A DNA stretch of 43,393 nt from JANQIV01 sp050117315 (GCA_050117315.1 JASFMY010000046.1:1-43393), one strand, 5' to 3'. Shown: positions 16,507-25,238, numbered from the stretch's first letter. Notes: a model not told the origin generated them from the letters alone. Numbers and translations are program-made.

Positions 16507-17539
16507 TTACCGTAAACTTGATATTATTCTTTTTTAACAGCGATTCCACTTTATCTAAAATTTCATTGATATCTAATTCAAGAAAACACTCATGATTTTT
16601 AGGACATTCCAGCAAATTACAAACTATACAATCAAGGTCATCTTTGTGAATCCATTCATGCTTATCTCCATAGGGTCCTTGTAAATTTGGGTCTGTCGGG
16701 CCGTGCAGACTTAGAACCGGAGTCCCTAGTGCAGTTGAAATATGCATAGGACCGCTGTCGTTTGCAATCAGAATATCGCAATATTCTATACATGCTCCCA
16801 TTCCTATAATATCGGTCTTTGGTGCAAGCGCTGGTTCACTCTTCATTAATTTTCTTATTTTAACAGCTTCGTCATAATCCCCGGGTCCCCAGAGGATTAA
16901 AAATTGTGCATCATATTTTTCAACAACAGCATCAGCTATTTCAGCAAACTTTTCAGGATCGCATTTTTTCGATTTCCATCCGCCGCTCGGACTTATCCCA
17001 ATAAGCAATTTATTTTTTGAAATAATTTCACTTAACTCATTGAATAGAAATGAATTATCGATTTCTTCTAAATAAAAATAGAGGCTTTTAGCGGAGTGCG
17101 ACAGACCGTTTTTTTTTAGAAATTCTAAGTGCAATTGTGCAGCATGATATTTATCTCTTTCTTCGGGTCCCCAAATATTATAAGCTGATTTCCTGCTGCC
17201 GTACGGGAAACCTGCTTTATACTTTGCTCCGCTTAATCTCGTCAATAATGCTGTGGCAGGGTTTGTATAAAAATCTAAAATTAGATCGTACCTTTTTTTT
17301 CTTATTTCTAAAATTTGTTTTGCCCTGGAAATCAAGTTTCCTTTATTAAACAAAATTACGTTATCAATTTGCGGAAGAGTTGATAGAAAAATGTTGCTCG
17401 GCTTTTCTGTTAGAAAATCTATTTGTGCTGAGGGAAAATCTTTCTTTAAATTATCAAGAACAATGGTTGACAAAACAACGTCACCGATTCCCCTTAATTT
17501 TATAATTAAGATTTTTTTTACTTCGTGCTTAACAATCAT
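16493..17539 (-). CDS. Glycosyltransferase family 9 (heptosyltransferase-like), second copy
   Basis: 348 aa. 'ILIIKLRGIGDVVLSTIVLD' is the GT9 N-terminal loop. The donor domain shows 'GISPSGGWKSKKCDPEKFAE', 'ANDSGPMHISTALGTPVLSL' and 'GPTDPNLQGPYG', all typical of ADP-heptose:LPS heptosyltransferases. A cysteine cluster follows ('CIVCNLLECPKNHECF'), common in this family. The ATG overlaps the TGA of the upstream DoxX/MauE-like gene (ATGA at 17536-17539), and its 3' end overlaps the next GT9 gene, so the reverse-strand genes from 18489 down to 15451 are probably one operon. Acceptor and donor sugars cannot be read from sequence. Confidence 0.9.
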   Translation of the reverse strand: MIVKHEVKKILIIKLRGIGDVVLSTIVLDNLKKDFPSAQIDFLTEKPSNIFLSTLPQIDNVILFNKGNLISRAKQILEIRKKRYDLILDFYTNPATALLTRLSGAKYKAGFPYGSRKSAYNIWGPEERDKYHAAQLHLEFLKKNGLSHSAKSLYFYLEEIDNSFLFNELSEIISKNKLLIGISPSGGWKSKKCDPEKFAEIADAVVEKYDAQFLILWGPGDYDEAVKIRKLMKSEPALAPKTDIIGMGACIEYCDILIANDSGPMHISTALGTPVLSLHGPTDPNLQGPYGDKHEWIHKDDLDCIVCNLLECPKNHECFLELDINEILDKVESLLKKNNIKFTVNEKN

Positions 17540-17988
17540 TTAATCGAGTTCGGCTTTAATGAAAATTCATTCTTATCGAAAAGAATTATTTGAATTGAGA
17601 AAAGCAGCAGTACAAAATTTTCGAGCAGTTTTTGTATGCCCACTGTCTGGCTGTCATTAGTCCCGAAGCAGCCGCATTCAATATCCAACCCGCGGATAAC
17701 GGCAATTGTTACCATAACATTAAAGACTATTAGTAAAGCCCCGATTATAAAACTTGATTCCTTGGATGAAAAACCGAAAACCAAAAATAAGCCTGCAACA
17801 GTTTCAGTCCATGGAATTATTATTGCAAAAAGATTTACAAGAAAAATTGGTGTAAGCTTGTAATTTAATATTGATTCTGCAAAGCCTGCCGGGTCTATTA
17901 TTTTTTCCATACCTGCGTATATAAAAACATAACCTAAAATTAAACGGGAAATTAAAACCAAATATTTGTTGGATAAGATATCTTTCAT
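17536..17988 (-). CDS. MauE/DoxX-type membrane protein
   Basis: A 150-aa integral membrane protein with four helices (near 10-27, 48-70, 78-98, 120-137). 'RLILGYVFIYAGMEKIIDP' is the DoxX-like start, and 'GLDIECGCFGTND' is the cysteine loop seen in MauE-type proteins, thought to pass reducing equivalents or deliver disulfides across the membrane. It is followed immediately by a GT9 gene (ATGA overlap) and preceded, 6 bp away, by a rhodanese with an N-terminal membrane anchor. The pair suggests a small envelope sulfur or redox module; that role is inferred. Confidence 0.82.
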   Translation of the reverse strand: MKDILSNKYLVLISRLILGYVFIYAGMEKIIDPAGFAESILNYKLTPIFLVNLFAIIIPWTETVAGLFLVFGFSSKESSFIIGALLIVFNVMVTIAVIRGLDIECGCFGTNDSQTVGIQKLLENFVLLLFSIQIILFDKNEFSLKPNSIK

Positions 17989-17994
17989 ATCAGT

Positions 17995-18489
17995 TTACTC
18001 AATTGGAAATCCTAATGTTACCCATTCCATCCAGCCGCCCAAATCAATATAAACGTTGGAATAACCTAATTTTATTAACTCTTTTGCCAGACGTTTGCTT
18101 ACATCACAATCATTCCCCTCGCAGTAGATAATTAGTTTCTGCGACTTATCAATTTTAGTTAGTTCGGCATTGTCCGGTTCAAAACTAAATTCCGGGATAT
18201 TAATTGCACCTTTAATATGCCCTTCATTAAAATCCCATTGATCCCTTGAATCAACAAATAAAAAATCATTTGAAAGAAAATGTTTGTAAGTGGTCTCTGA
18301 TTCAATTGCTTTAATTTCAATTCCGTCTGAAACAACTATAGAATAATCATTTGAGCCGGATGCAACAATTTTATCGGGTTCTCTAATTACTTTTATTCCC
18401 TTTGACGAGAATGAGTTAAAGATTATCCCGAGTGAGCTTGAAATAACAATTATTTTAACAATATTTCTATAGTCTACGGTAATTTTCAT
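17995..18489 (-). CDS. Membrane-anchored rhodanese-like protein
   Basis: 164 aa. The N-terminal ~25 residues ('NIVKIIVISSSLGIIFNSFS') look like a signal anchor, placing the rhodanese domain outside the cytoplasm. The domain begins near 'FLFVDSRDQWDFNEGHIKGA', and the active-site loop is 'IIYCEGNDCDVSKRLAKEL' with the catalytic Cys retained. It ends 'VYIDLGGWMEWVTLGFPIE', as rhodaneses do. It probably transfers sulfane sulfur or acts as a thiol redox partner of the adjacent MauE/DoxX protein. It is first in the reverse-strand operon. Confidence 0.88.
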   Translation of the reverse strand: MKITVDYRNIVKIIVISSSLGIIFNSFSSKGIKVIREPDKIVASGSNDYSIVVSDGIEIKAIESETTYKHFLSNDFLFVDSRDQWDFNEGHIKGAINIPEFSFEPDNAELTKIDKSQKLIIYCEGNDCDVSKRLAKELIKLGYSNVYIDLGGWMEWVTLGFPIE

Positions 18490-18529
18490 CTAAATGATAT
18501 TCAAGATTAGAAGCATTACAAAGATAAAT

Positions 18530-20158
18530 TTATTCTTCGACTAATTCACAGTTTTTTGGAATTTCCGGTTTTACTATTAAAACAGTTTCTTTAGAAATGT
18601 TTACTGCCCCGGGATTCATGCCTTTCTTTTTGTAAACATATTTACCAAATGTATAAGCTACCGGGGAGAGCTTCGCAGTTTTTGATTTACTGTAATAAGC
18701 GGCCAAAGAACAGGCTGCTTTTAAAATATTTTTGGGAACAACTTCTTTTTTATTTTCTACCCTTAAAACAACGTGTGAACCGGAAACACCGCGCGCGTGG
18801 AACCAGAAATCATTTTGTTTAACAAATTTTGTTGAAATCAAATCATTGCTTTTGCTGTCACGCCCAATATATATATGATATTTATTTTCAAGCAGGTAGT
18901 GATAGTATCTAATATTTTCTTCCAAATTGTTTTTTGCCTTTACAGTTGTTTTTATTTTGAGTTTACTCTTGAGAGATTCTAATTCTTTGGTATCTTCAAC
19001 TTTATCAAGCTTACCTTTCAGCCTGTTGTATTCTTCGAATTTTTCTTTTGCCAAATTATAAAGTTCTATGGACTTTTGGTAATTTATTTTCTCATCTTTT
19101 GATTTTTCGAAATATAAATCGACATTTTTTTTAGGGGGAATTTTTTCGTTCAGCTTTATAGTTATTGTTTCGCCGGTTGTGTAGTCTTCAAGATTTATTG
19201 ATGCTTTTTTTTCGTTTAATTGATAAATATTTGCCAGAAGCAGTTCGGCATATTTTTTATATAAATCTTCTTTGCTGCCTTCTTCAATTCTCTTTTTTAA
19301 GCTGTTCAACTTATTCGAAAGTTTAAGTAATTCTTTATTTAAATGATTCTCAATTTCTTTTCGTGAAGTGAGGTAATTCTCTTTTCCATATTTGAGTGAA
19401 ATATACTTTGAAATAGCATTATTGTAATTATCAAACAGGTTTTCCGTCCCGGTGTTTTTATTAAAAACGACCGGTAGAAATTCTGCTTTATTTTCTTCTT
19501 CCGAAAAATAGACGCTTATTTTTTCTTCGTAAATTTCGTTTATAATTTTGCTGCTAATTGATTTGAATGACGCTTCGTCAAGATTTTCTGTTCTCGATTT
19601 GTATTCATTAAAAATATCTTTTGTTATCCGTGATTCAATCTTTTTTATCTCAGGGAAAATGATTTCGGGAAAACTTTTATCATTAAGGATATTTTCGTTA
19701 AACGAATCAATAAAATTTATTGAGCATGCTTCGTCCAAAAGCACAGCCGGTGCCTGTCTTTTATTTGATTTAAAGAAGCTTATTTTGTTTTGATTATCTA
19801 TTAGATAAACGTTTGTATTGCTGCCGCGGACAGAATAAAATAGGCCAAACCGATCAAATTCGATTTTGATAAGCCTGTCGTTTTCAGCAATGTAGAACCT
19901 TTTTATTGTTGAAGGGAAATAATTTTCAAAAAAGTTGGGGGAGTTTTTCTTTGCACGATGATGTTCGTTCTTTATATGCAAATAGGGAATATTTTGATCT
20001 GTAGAAATTATTAAAGTCCGGAAAGGATATTCCTCGTTCGCTATGGCTAAATATAACTTATTCTTGTCCTGCGTAAAAATTTCAAAAACTTTTGCACCGG
20101 CAATTTTATTATTTAATTCAACTACCGCCCGGTTTAAATAAAAATAAGTATTAAACAT
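18530..20158 (-). CDS. rqcH: NFACT family protein, ribosome quality control factor RqcH
   Basis: 542 aa, close to the ~570 aa of Bacillus subtilis RqcH. RqcH binds stalled 50S-peptidyl-tRNA complexes and recruits tRNA-Ala to add C-terminal alanine tails that mark nascent chains for degradation. NFACT-N spans ~1-180 and keeps the D94-R95 pair ('AENDRLIKIEFDRFG') that aligns with the functional DR of RqcH proteins. Coiled-coil helices follow at ~260-310 and ~350-400 ('LNKELLKLSNKLNSLKKRIE'). NFACT-R at ~425-520 has 'QNDFWFHARGVSGSHVVLRV'. It is a single gene whose 3' end lies 40 bp from the rhodanese gene. The usual partner RqcP is not in the window. Confidence 0.88.
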   Translation of the reverse strand: MFNTYFYLNRAVVELNNKIAGAKVFEIFTQDKNKLYLAIANEEYPFRTLIISTDQNIPYLHIKNEHHRAKKNSPNFFENYFPSTIKRFYIAENDRLIKIEFDRFGLFYSVRGSNTNVYLIDNQNKISFFKSNKRQAPAVLLDEACSINFIDSFNENILNDKSFPEIIFPEIKKIESRITKDIFNEYKSRTENLDEASFKSISSKIINEIYEEKISVYFSEEENKAEFLPVVFNKNTGTENLFDNYNNAISKYISLKYGKENYLTSRKEIENHLNKELLKLSNKLNSLKKRIEEGSKEDLYKKYAELLLANIYQLNEKKASINLEDYTTGETITIKLNEKIPPKKNVDLYFEKSKDEKINYQKSIELYNLAKEKFEEYNRLKGKLDKVEDTKELESLKSKLKIKTTVKAKNNLEENIRYYHYLLENKYHIYIGRDSKSNDLISTKFVKQNDFWFHARGVSGSHVVLRVENKKEVVPKNILKAACSLAAYYSKSKTAKLSPVAYTFGKYVYKKKGMNPGAVNISKETVLIVKPEIPKNCELVEE

Positions 20159-20229
20159 AATTATCAGTCGCTAATTATTAGGAACGCAAGTTTCAAATCT
20201 GCGTTGCGTTTGGGGCAACATTACAACAT

Positions 20230-20415
20230 TAGAGTTTCTGCAAAATTAGCTATCTAAACGTTTTGTCATTTCGATCCCCATGTTTTTTATCGGGAGAGAA
20301 ATCTTTGAAATCGTACTCTAATTGAAAGATTTCCCGCCAAAAAGATACGCCAAAGGCGCACAGGCTCACCCCAAAAACGGGTTACCGACTGACTTTTTAT
20401 TTTGCAGAAACTCTA
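20230..20415. repeat. MITE-like element with 17-bp perfect terminal inverted repeats
   Basis: TAGAGTTTCTGCAAAAT (20230-20246) and ATTTTGCAGAAACTCTA (20399-20415) are exact inverted repeats bounding 186 bp with no ORF. The interior (20251-20365) matches 15313-15413 in inverted orientation. It is followed at 20417 by another palindromic element, so the two fill most of the 377-bp gap 20159-20535. The rest of the gap has a small hairpin, AACGCA (20183-20188) with TGCGTT (20200-20205). Confidence 0.8.
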
Positions 20416-20416
20416 T

Positions 20417-20535
20417 TATATACATGTTGCAAATTGGTTTTGGTATTTTGTTTTTTTTAGAACTCACCTAAATCCTCTCTTAAAAAGAGAGGATTTTACG
20501 GCAAAATCCCAAAACCAATTTGGCTTGTGTATATA
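20417..20535. repeat. Palindromic intergenic element, copy 3
   Basis: The ends TATATACATGTTGCAAATTG and, reading in from the right, TATATACACAAGCCAAATTG are inverted repeats differing only in a ~5-bp tag (TGTTG against CAAGC). The inner hairpin is AAATCCTCTC...GAGAGGATTT. The core has the same + strand orientation as the other copies. The right end abuts the stop codon of the GlmU-like gene, so that gene's transcript would end in or read through this hairpin. Confidence 0.83.
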
Positions 20536-21783
20536 TCACCAATTCCTTTCATTCGATGTTAACTTATAAACATAGTCAAACAGTTTGCTGTCGGTTTCAG
20601 TAAACTTTTTTTCCCGTCGTTGCATAACCTTGTCGGCAACCAGTTTGCTTTTTGCTAAATCATAAGTTGTAATTTGTTTGTCGTCAACCCAACTGAAAGA
20701 GGGGATATACTTAGGCGGAAAATTACTTGTAAAAATATTTGAGGATATCCCGATAACAGTACCGGTATTAAACCGGGTATTAATTGCCGATTTAGAATGA
20801 TCACCCATTATGAGCCCTACAAACATAGAACCGGTATCTACCTGCCGGTTATTTATAAAAACTTTCACATTACCGTAATTATTTTTTAGGTCGCTTGTAT
20901 TTGTGGCGGCTCCTAAATTACACCAGGGTGAAATATAGGAATGCCCGAGAAAACCGTCGTGCTGCTTGTTTGCAAAAGAATGAATTATAGATTTTTCTAC
21001 TTCGCCGCCGACTTTACAGTATTCACCTATGCTTGAACCATCATAGATTTTTGCGCCGATTTTTATCTGTGAATTATTGCCGACAAAGCAAGGGCCTTCA
21101 ATTACAGCGTTGGGGAATATCTTTACATTTTTACCGATGTAAACAGGCCCTTCAGTGGCATCAATTACAACTCCGGGTTTGATGATAGTACCTTCATCGA
21201 TGAAAATGTTTGATTCATTTATTAACGAAACATTATTTGATAATTCACAGTTTATCCCGGTTTTCTTTGAATCAGCCAATAAATCAAAATCAGTAATAAT
21301 TTCATTTGCATTGTTATTCACTAATTCCCACGGGTAATTTATCAACTTAGCTGCTAATTCAATTTTTTCAAAACCAGTGAAGTTATCTAAAGTAATTACA
21401 TTCTTGCTAAATAGTTTCCCGGTAATTTTAGAGTCGGCAATAAAACCAATAACGGTATCTCCAACTATAGCCGCCTCTTTCTCTTTTAAGCCGGAAATCC
21501 GGTTTTTCATCAAATCTTCATTAAAGACTGCTCTTCCATTGATGAATAAACATGAATCAGCCCCGTCAAAATTATTTACCTTAATCCCCGGGTTATTCTC
21601 TTTAACACTTTCCTCCAGGTGCTTTCTGCAATGCAGTACCAAGTTTGCATCCGGGAAGAATTTTTGAATCTTTTCTCTTAGGGTTAGTATCCCGCATCGT
21701 AAATCATAAACAGGTCTCAAATAAGTTAAGGGGTGAAGGTCTGAGAAGTTGTTATCTTCAAAAATGCAGATGTTTTTAATCAT
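20536..21783 (-). CDS. GlmU-like sugar nucleotidyltransferase with left-handed beta-helix acyltransferase domain
   Basis: 415 aa. The N-terminal ~180 residues are a reduced nucleotidyltransferase-like domain ('FSDLHPLTYLRPVYDLRCGI'). The canonical GXGTRM pyrophosphorylase loop is not visible, as is usual for this Bacteroidota/Chlorobi group. Residues ~190-360 form a hexapeptide beta-helix ('GPVYIGKNVKIFPNAVIEGP', 'SIIHSFANKQHDGFLGHSYI', 'GSMFVGLIMGDHSKSAINTR'), with a His-containing GFLGHSY motif like the GlmU acetyltransferase. By family it makes or modifies a nucleotide sugar, perhaps for cell-surface glycans. The substrate is not determinable. It is transcribed alone. Confidence 0.8.
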   Translation of the reverse strand: MIKNICIFEDNNFSDLHPLTYLRPVYDLRCGILTLREKIQKFFPDANLVLHCRKHLEESVKENNPGIKVNNFDGADSCLFINGRAVFNEDLMKNRISGLKEKEAAIVGDTVIGFIADSKITGKLFSKNVITLDNFTGFEKIELAAKLINYPWELVNNNANEIITDFDLLADSKKTGINCELSNNVSLINESNIFIDEGTIIKPGVVIDATEGPVYIGKNVKIFPNAVIEGPCFVGNNSQIKIGAKIYDGSSIGEYCKVGGEVEKSIIHSFANKQHDGFLGHSYISPWCNLGAATNTSDLKNNYGNVKVFINNRQVDTGSMFVGLIMGDHSKSAINTRFNTGTVIGISSNIFTSNFPPKYIPSFSWVDDKQITTYDLAKSKLVADKVMQRREKKFTETDSKLFDYVYKLTSNERNW

Positions 21784-21860
21784 TTATATTGCCTTGTAAT
21801 TAACAAGTATAGAAATTGACTGGTGTTATGTCAACAATAAAGCATCGTAAACTCCAAGAT

Positions 21861-21957
21861 TGTCATTTCGAAGGAGCGTTTTGTGTGACTGAGAAATCTC
21901 TATTGGTATAGGATTCGGATTTCTCACCCCCGATAAATCGGGGAATTCGAAATGACA
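21861..21957. repeat. Palindromic element, TGTCATTTCGAA type
   Basis: TGTCATTTCGAA (21861-21872) and TTCGAAATGACA (21946-21957) are exact inverted repeats. Further inside, GAGAAATC (21891-21898) pairs with GATTTCTC. It is preceded by CTGGTGTTATGTCAACAATA (from 21820), nearly the same leader as at 15183. It lies in the 291-bp gap before the POT gene terminator. Confidence 0.75.
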
Positions 21958-22021
21958 TCACAAATGTAACACGTTACTTGATCTGTATGTATATGTCAAA
22001 TTTATTTGTATTAAAAATAAC

Positions 22022-22048
22022 AAAAAAAGGCGTCATATAAATGACGCC
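22022..22048 (-). terminator. Intrinsic terminator of the POT transporter gene
   Basis: GGCGTCAT (22029-22036) and ATGACGCC (22041-22048) form a perfect 8-bp stem with a 4-nt loop. Read on the reverse strand it is followed by seven T (22028-22022). It lies 27 bp beyond the stop codon. Confidence 0.9.
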
Positions 22049-22074
22049 CTTAAATAAATTTATATTTCCAGATT

Positions 22075-23577
22075 TTATGCTGTTGCTCTTTTTAATTTTT
22101 TTAACGTAAATAAAACCATCAAAGCAGCGAGGCCTGCACAGACAATAAGTATGGTAAAGAATTGCCATAGCTCCCATTCTTGGTAAAACCTGCCAACGAA
22201 CCCTGCAAGATAATTACCGACTGCCGTAGCACCGAACCATCCGCCCATTAAAAGTCCTTTCATTTTCGGCGGGGCTACTTTGGAAACGAACGAAAGTCCC
22301 ATCGGGCTTAAATGTAACTCTGCTACAGTTAAAGTGAAATAAGTTGAAATCAAAAAGAATGGGGAAACAGTAACCGCAGATGTTCCGCCGTTTAAGGTGT
22401 GAACCGGTGCCAAACCGATTGATGCAACTACCATAATAATATATGCAATTGCAGTAATCAACATACCGATGCCTATCTTAGCAGGGGAGGAAGGTTCCTT
22501 GCCTTGTTTGCCGAGCCATGTGAATAATCCGACAACTACAGGGGTCAGTAGAACGATAAACATTGGGTTGAACGATTGAAATTGTTCCGGTTCAATTTCG
22601 CCGGTTTCCGGTGCGGCCATAATTTTATAAATCAATACTACTAAACCTACTACAGCAAAAACACCGCCGATTATTCTCGACTTGCCTTCGGAGCCTCCTT
22701 TAATTGCTGCGGCTCCACCGAGTAAAATGAATAAAATAGCATGAAGACCGATAACATCAAAAAGCAAATATGTAAATTTACCAACTACCTGGTGTGTGTA
22801 ATCCCTTGCAAATAATGAAAGAGCAGCGCCGTTTTGGTGGAATGCCATCCAGAAGAAAATTACAATTGCAAAGATGGTTATTAAAGCCACAATTCTTTCT
22901 TTTTCCTGTTTTGGAGTAAGTTCAATATCTTTTTCAGTATTAACTGTGTGTTTGGATTGATAGTCTGCATCTTTGTATTTGTTTTTGAAAAGTAAAAATA
23001 TGATGATGGATAAAACCATTCCAAGTGATGCAACGGCAAAACCTGCATTGTAACCTTGTGCTAATGTTGTCCCGAAATTTTCCATTACAAAAGTTCTAAT
23101 CCCGGAAGCTGCAAACGGGGCGTAAAAAGCGCCTACATTAATGCCCATATAGAAAATATTAAACCCGGCATCTTTAAGCGATTTTTGTGAATGAGCGTAT
23201 AAATTGCCAACCAGTACGGAAATGTTGGCTTTAAAGAATCCGTTGCCGATAGCAACAACAACAAGTGCAGCAAAAAGAAGCATTGGCTGGTCTGTTGGAA
23301 TAGCCATCATTGCATAGCCTATTCCCATTGTAATTGCGCCGAGTGTAATTGTCTTTCCGTAGCCTAAAACATTATCTGCAATCCATCCGCCGATGATTGG
23401 TGTAAAATAAACCCCTGCTAAAAATATCCCGTATATATTAGTAACAGTTGCTTGATCCCAACCAAAATTTTCTTGTAAATAATAAACAAAAATTGCGAGC
23501 ATAGTATAAAACCCGAATCTTTCCCACATCTCTGTAAAGAATAATACGGAAAGTCCTTTTGGGTGATTTTTAAACAT
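22075..23577 (-). CDS. POT/PTR family proton-coupled peptide transporter
   Basis: A 500-aa MFS protein of the POT (PTR2) family, importing di- and tripeptides with protons across the inner membrane. The family signature opens helix 1: 'FFTEMWERFGFYTML' (ExxER motif). Next come 'FGWDQATVTNIYGIFLAGVY' and 'TPIIGGWIADNVLGYGKTIT', and late 'SPMGLSFVSKVAPPKMKGLL'. About 14 membrane helices fit the length, as in bacterial POTs with an inserted helix pair. The start is supported by AGGAG about 6 nt upstream on the reverse strand. It is monocistronic with its own terminator. Peptide uptake fits a heterotrophic, protein-degrading lifestyle. Confidence 0.93.
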   Translation of the reverse strand: MFKNHPKGLSVLFFTEMWERFGFYTMLAIFVYYLQENFGWDQATVTNIYGIFLAGVYFTPIIGGWIADNVLGYGKTITLGAITMGIGYAMMAIPTDQPMLLFAALVVVAIGNGFFKANISVLVGNLYAHSQKSLKDAGFNIFYMGINVGAFYAPFAASGIRTFVMENFGTTLAQGYNAGFAVASLGMVLSIIIFLLFKNKYKDADYQSKHTVNTEKDIELTPKQEKERIVALITIFAIVIFFWMAFHQNGAALSLFARDYTHQVVGKFTYLLFDVIGLHAILFILLGGAAAIKGGSEGKSRIIGGVFAVVGLVVLIYKIMAAPETGEIEPEQFQSFNPMFIVLLTPVVVGLFTWLGKQGKEPSSPAKIGIGMLITAIAYIIMVVASIGLAPVHTLNGGTSAVTVSPFFLISTYFTLTVAELHLSPMGLSFVSKVAPPKMKGLLMGGWFGATAVGNYLAGFVGRFYQEWELWQFFTILIVCAGLAALMVLFTLKKLKRATA

Positions 23578-23826
23578 AGTTTCTCCTAAATTAAATTAGA
23601 AAGGAATTTTTTGGATTTTGTAATTAGATCAAAATAGCTCTTAACAAAAAAATAATAATGTAAAATAAGAAACACTATAGACTATTAAAAGGTACAAGTT
23701 CAATAATAAATAAAATATTTCAATTGCCGGAATTAGCAAATAATCCTCTGAATGAAATTATTTATTCGTTGTTTATTTTTATAGTTATTTTCATGAAATT
23801 AGCAATTCAAATAAAATCCTTTTTTT

Positions 23827-24585
23827 ATGAACAAATTTGTTGAGAAATTAAAAAAGTACTCCCGGAGATTAATAATTATTCCTTCGGTGCTAATCCTGCT
23901 TGCCTTAATATTTGTTTTAGTTGCAGACAATTTTATTTTACCCCGATATGTGGAAGAAGTAGAAGCGACTATTCCAAATTTAGTCGGTATGCATAAAGAC
24001 CAAGCTGTTAAAATTTTAAAAGAGTTGAATCTTAACCCGATCGAGGAAGGACCGAGGTTCGACGAAAAATATGAAAAAGACCACGTGATATATCACAATC
24101 CGGCGCCTGGAAGAAAGGTAAAAAAAAATAGACGGGTTTATTTATTTGTAAGCGGGGGAGAGCCGTTAATAAAAATGCCTTCTCTTTTGGGTAAAACTTT
24201 AAGGGATGCTGAAATAACCATAGAAAGATTGGGATTAGTTACCGGTGAGGTAGTTGAAGCAAGATCCGAATTTCCCGCAAATACCGTTATAGGACAGGAG
24301 ATTGAGGAGGGAGTAACACTTCCCAAAGGAGATACAATTTCCTTAAAAATAAGTGTTGGGCCAAAAGTCGGAATGGTTCGTGTACCGAATATTTTGGGCA
24401 AATCTTTAAAGGACGCAGAAAGAATTCTAAGAAGAAACTCACTTAGGCTCGGAAAACAGCTTTACATCTCTACCCCTAACCTGCTTCCGAATACTGTAAT
24501 TGAACAGTACCCGAGCGAGCAAAAACTGGTTAATTACGGCGACAGTGTAGATGTTACATTAACAAAAGTAAGTGACGATTTATGA
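23827..24585 (+). CDS. Membrane-anchored protein with three PASTA domains
   Basis: 252 aa: a short basic cytoplasmic N-terminus, one membrane helix (~14-37, 'LIIIPSVLILLALIFVLVAD'), then three PASTA repeats outside the membrane. These are ~45-112 ('IPNLVGMHKDQAVKILKELN'), ~113-182 ('MPSLLGKTLRDAEITIERLG') and ~183-252 ('VPNILGKSLKDAERILRRNS'). PASTA domains bind peptidoglycan fragments. No kinase or transpeptidase domain is attached, unlike PknB or PBP2x. The TGA overlaps the ATG of rpe (ATGA, 24582-24585), so the two are co-translated. The upstream gap 23578-23826 is AT-rich and probably holds divergent promoters, none of which I can place with confidence. Confidence 0.88.
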   Translation: MNKFVEKLKKYSRRLIIIPSVLILLALIFVLVADNFILPRYVEEVEATIPNLVGMHKDQAVKILKELNLNPIEEGPRFDEKYEKDHVIYHNPAPGRKVKKNRRVYLFVSGGEPLIKMPSLLGKTLRDAEITIERLGLVTGEVVEARSEFPANTVIGQEIEEGVTLPKGDTISLKISVGPKVGMVRVPNILGKSLKDAERILRRNSLRLGKQLYISTPNLLPNTVIEQYPSEQKLVNYGDSVDVTLTKVSDDL

Positions 24586-25238
24586 AAATATTAGCTCCTT
24601 CAATTTTATCCGCGGACTTTTCAAACTTATCGCAGCAAATTAGATATGCAGAGATGGGCGGTGCAGACTGGATCCATTGCGATATTATGGACGGCAAATT
24701 CGTTCCCAACATTACTTTCGGACCCATTGTTGTTGAAGCCGTAAACCGGGTAACAAACTTGCCGATTGATGTTCATTTGATGATTGAAAAACCCGATAAC
24801 TTTATTGAACAGTTTATAAATGCGGGAGCTGATTATGTTACTGTTCACCAGGAAGAAGTAAAGCATTTAAATAGGTCGCTGACAAGAATAAAAGAATTGG
24901 GAGCTAAAGCCGGGGTAGTAATAAATCCGGCAACACCCGTAAGTACTTTATATGAAGTGCTTGATATTGTCGACATGATTCTGGTTATGTCTGTAAATCC
25001 GGGATTCGGGGGGCAGAAATTTTTGGAAAACAGTTTATCTAAAATCCGGAAACTGGATGAATTGAAAAAAGAAAACGGCTACAATTACTTAATTGAAATA
25101 GACGGCGGTGTATCGTCAAAAAATATAAAAACTATTTCCGATGCAGGCTGTAATGTATTTGTAGTTGGTTCTTCAATTTTTGACAATGATAATATTACCG
25201 CTGCAACAGTTGAGTTAAAAAACGTGATTTCCGAATAA
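24582..25238 (+). CDS. rpe: Ribulose-phosphate 3-epimerase
   Basis: Interconverts ribulose-5-phosphate and xylulose-5-phosphate in the pentose phosphate pathway. The 218 aa are standard for a TIM-barrel Rpe: 'APSILSADFSNLSQQ', 'DWIHCDIMDGKFVPNITFGP', 'PIDVHLMIEKPDNFI', 'VMSVNPGFGGQKF' and 'EIDGGVSSKNIKTISDAGCN'. Metal ligands and catalytic Asp residues (DIMDG, EIDGG) are present. It overlaps the PASTA gene by 4 bp. Confidence 0.96.
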   Translation: MKILAPSILSADFSNLSQQIRYAEMGGADWIHCDIMDGKFVPNITFGPIVVEAVNRVTNLPIDVHLMIEKPDNFIEQFINAGADYVTVHQEEVKHLNRSLTRIKELGAKAGVVINPATPVSTLYEVLDIVDMILVMSVNPGFGGQKFLENSLSKIRKLDELKKENGYNYLIEIDGGVSSKNIKTISDAGCNVFVVGSSIFDNDNITAATVELKNVISE

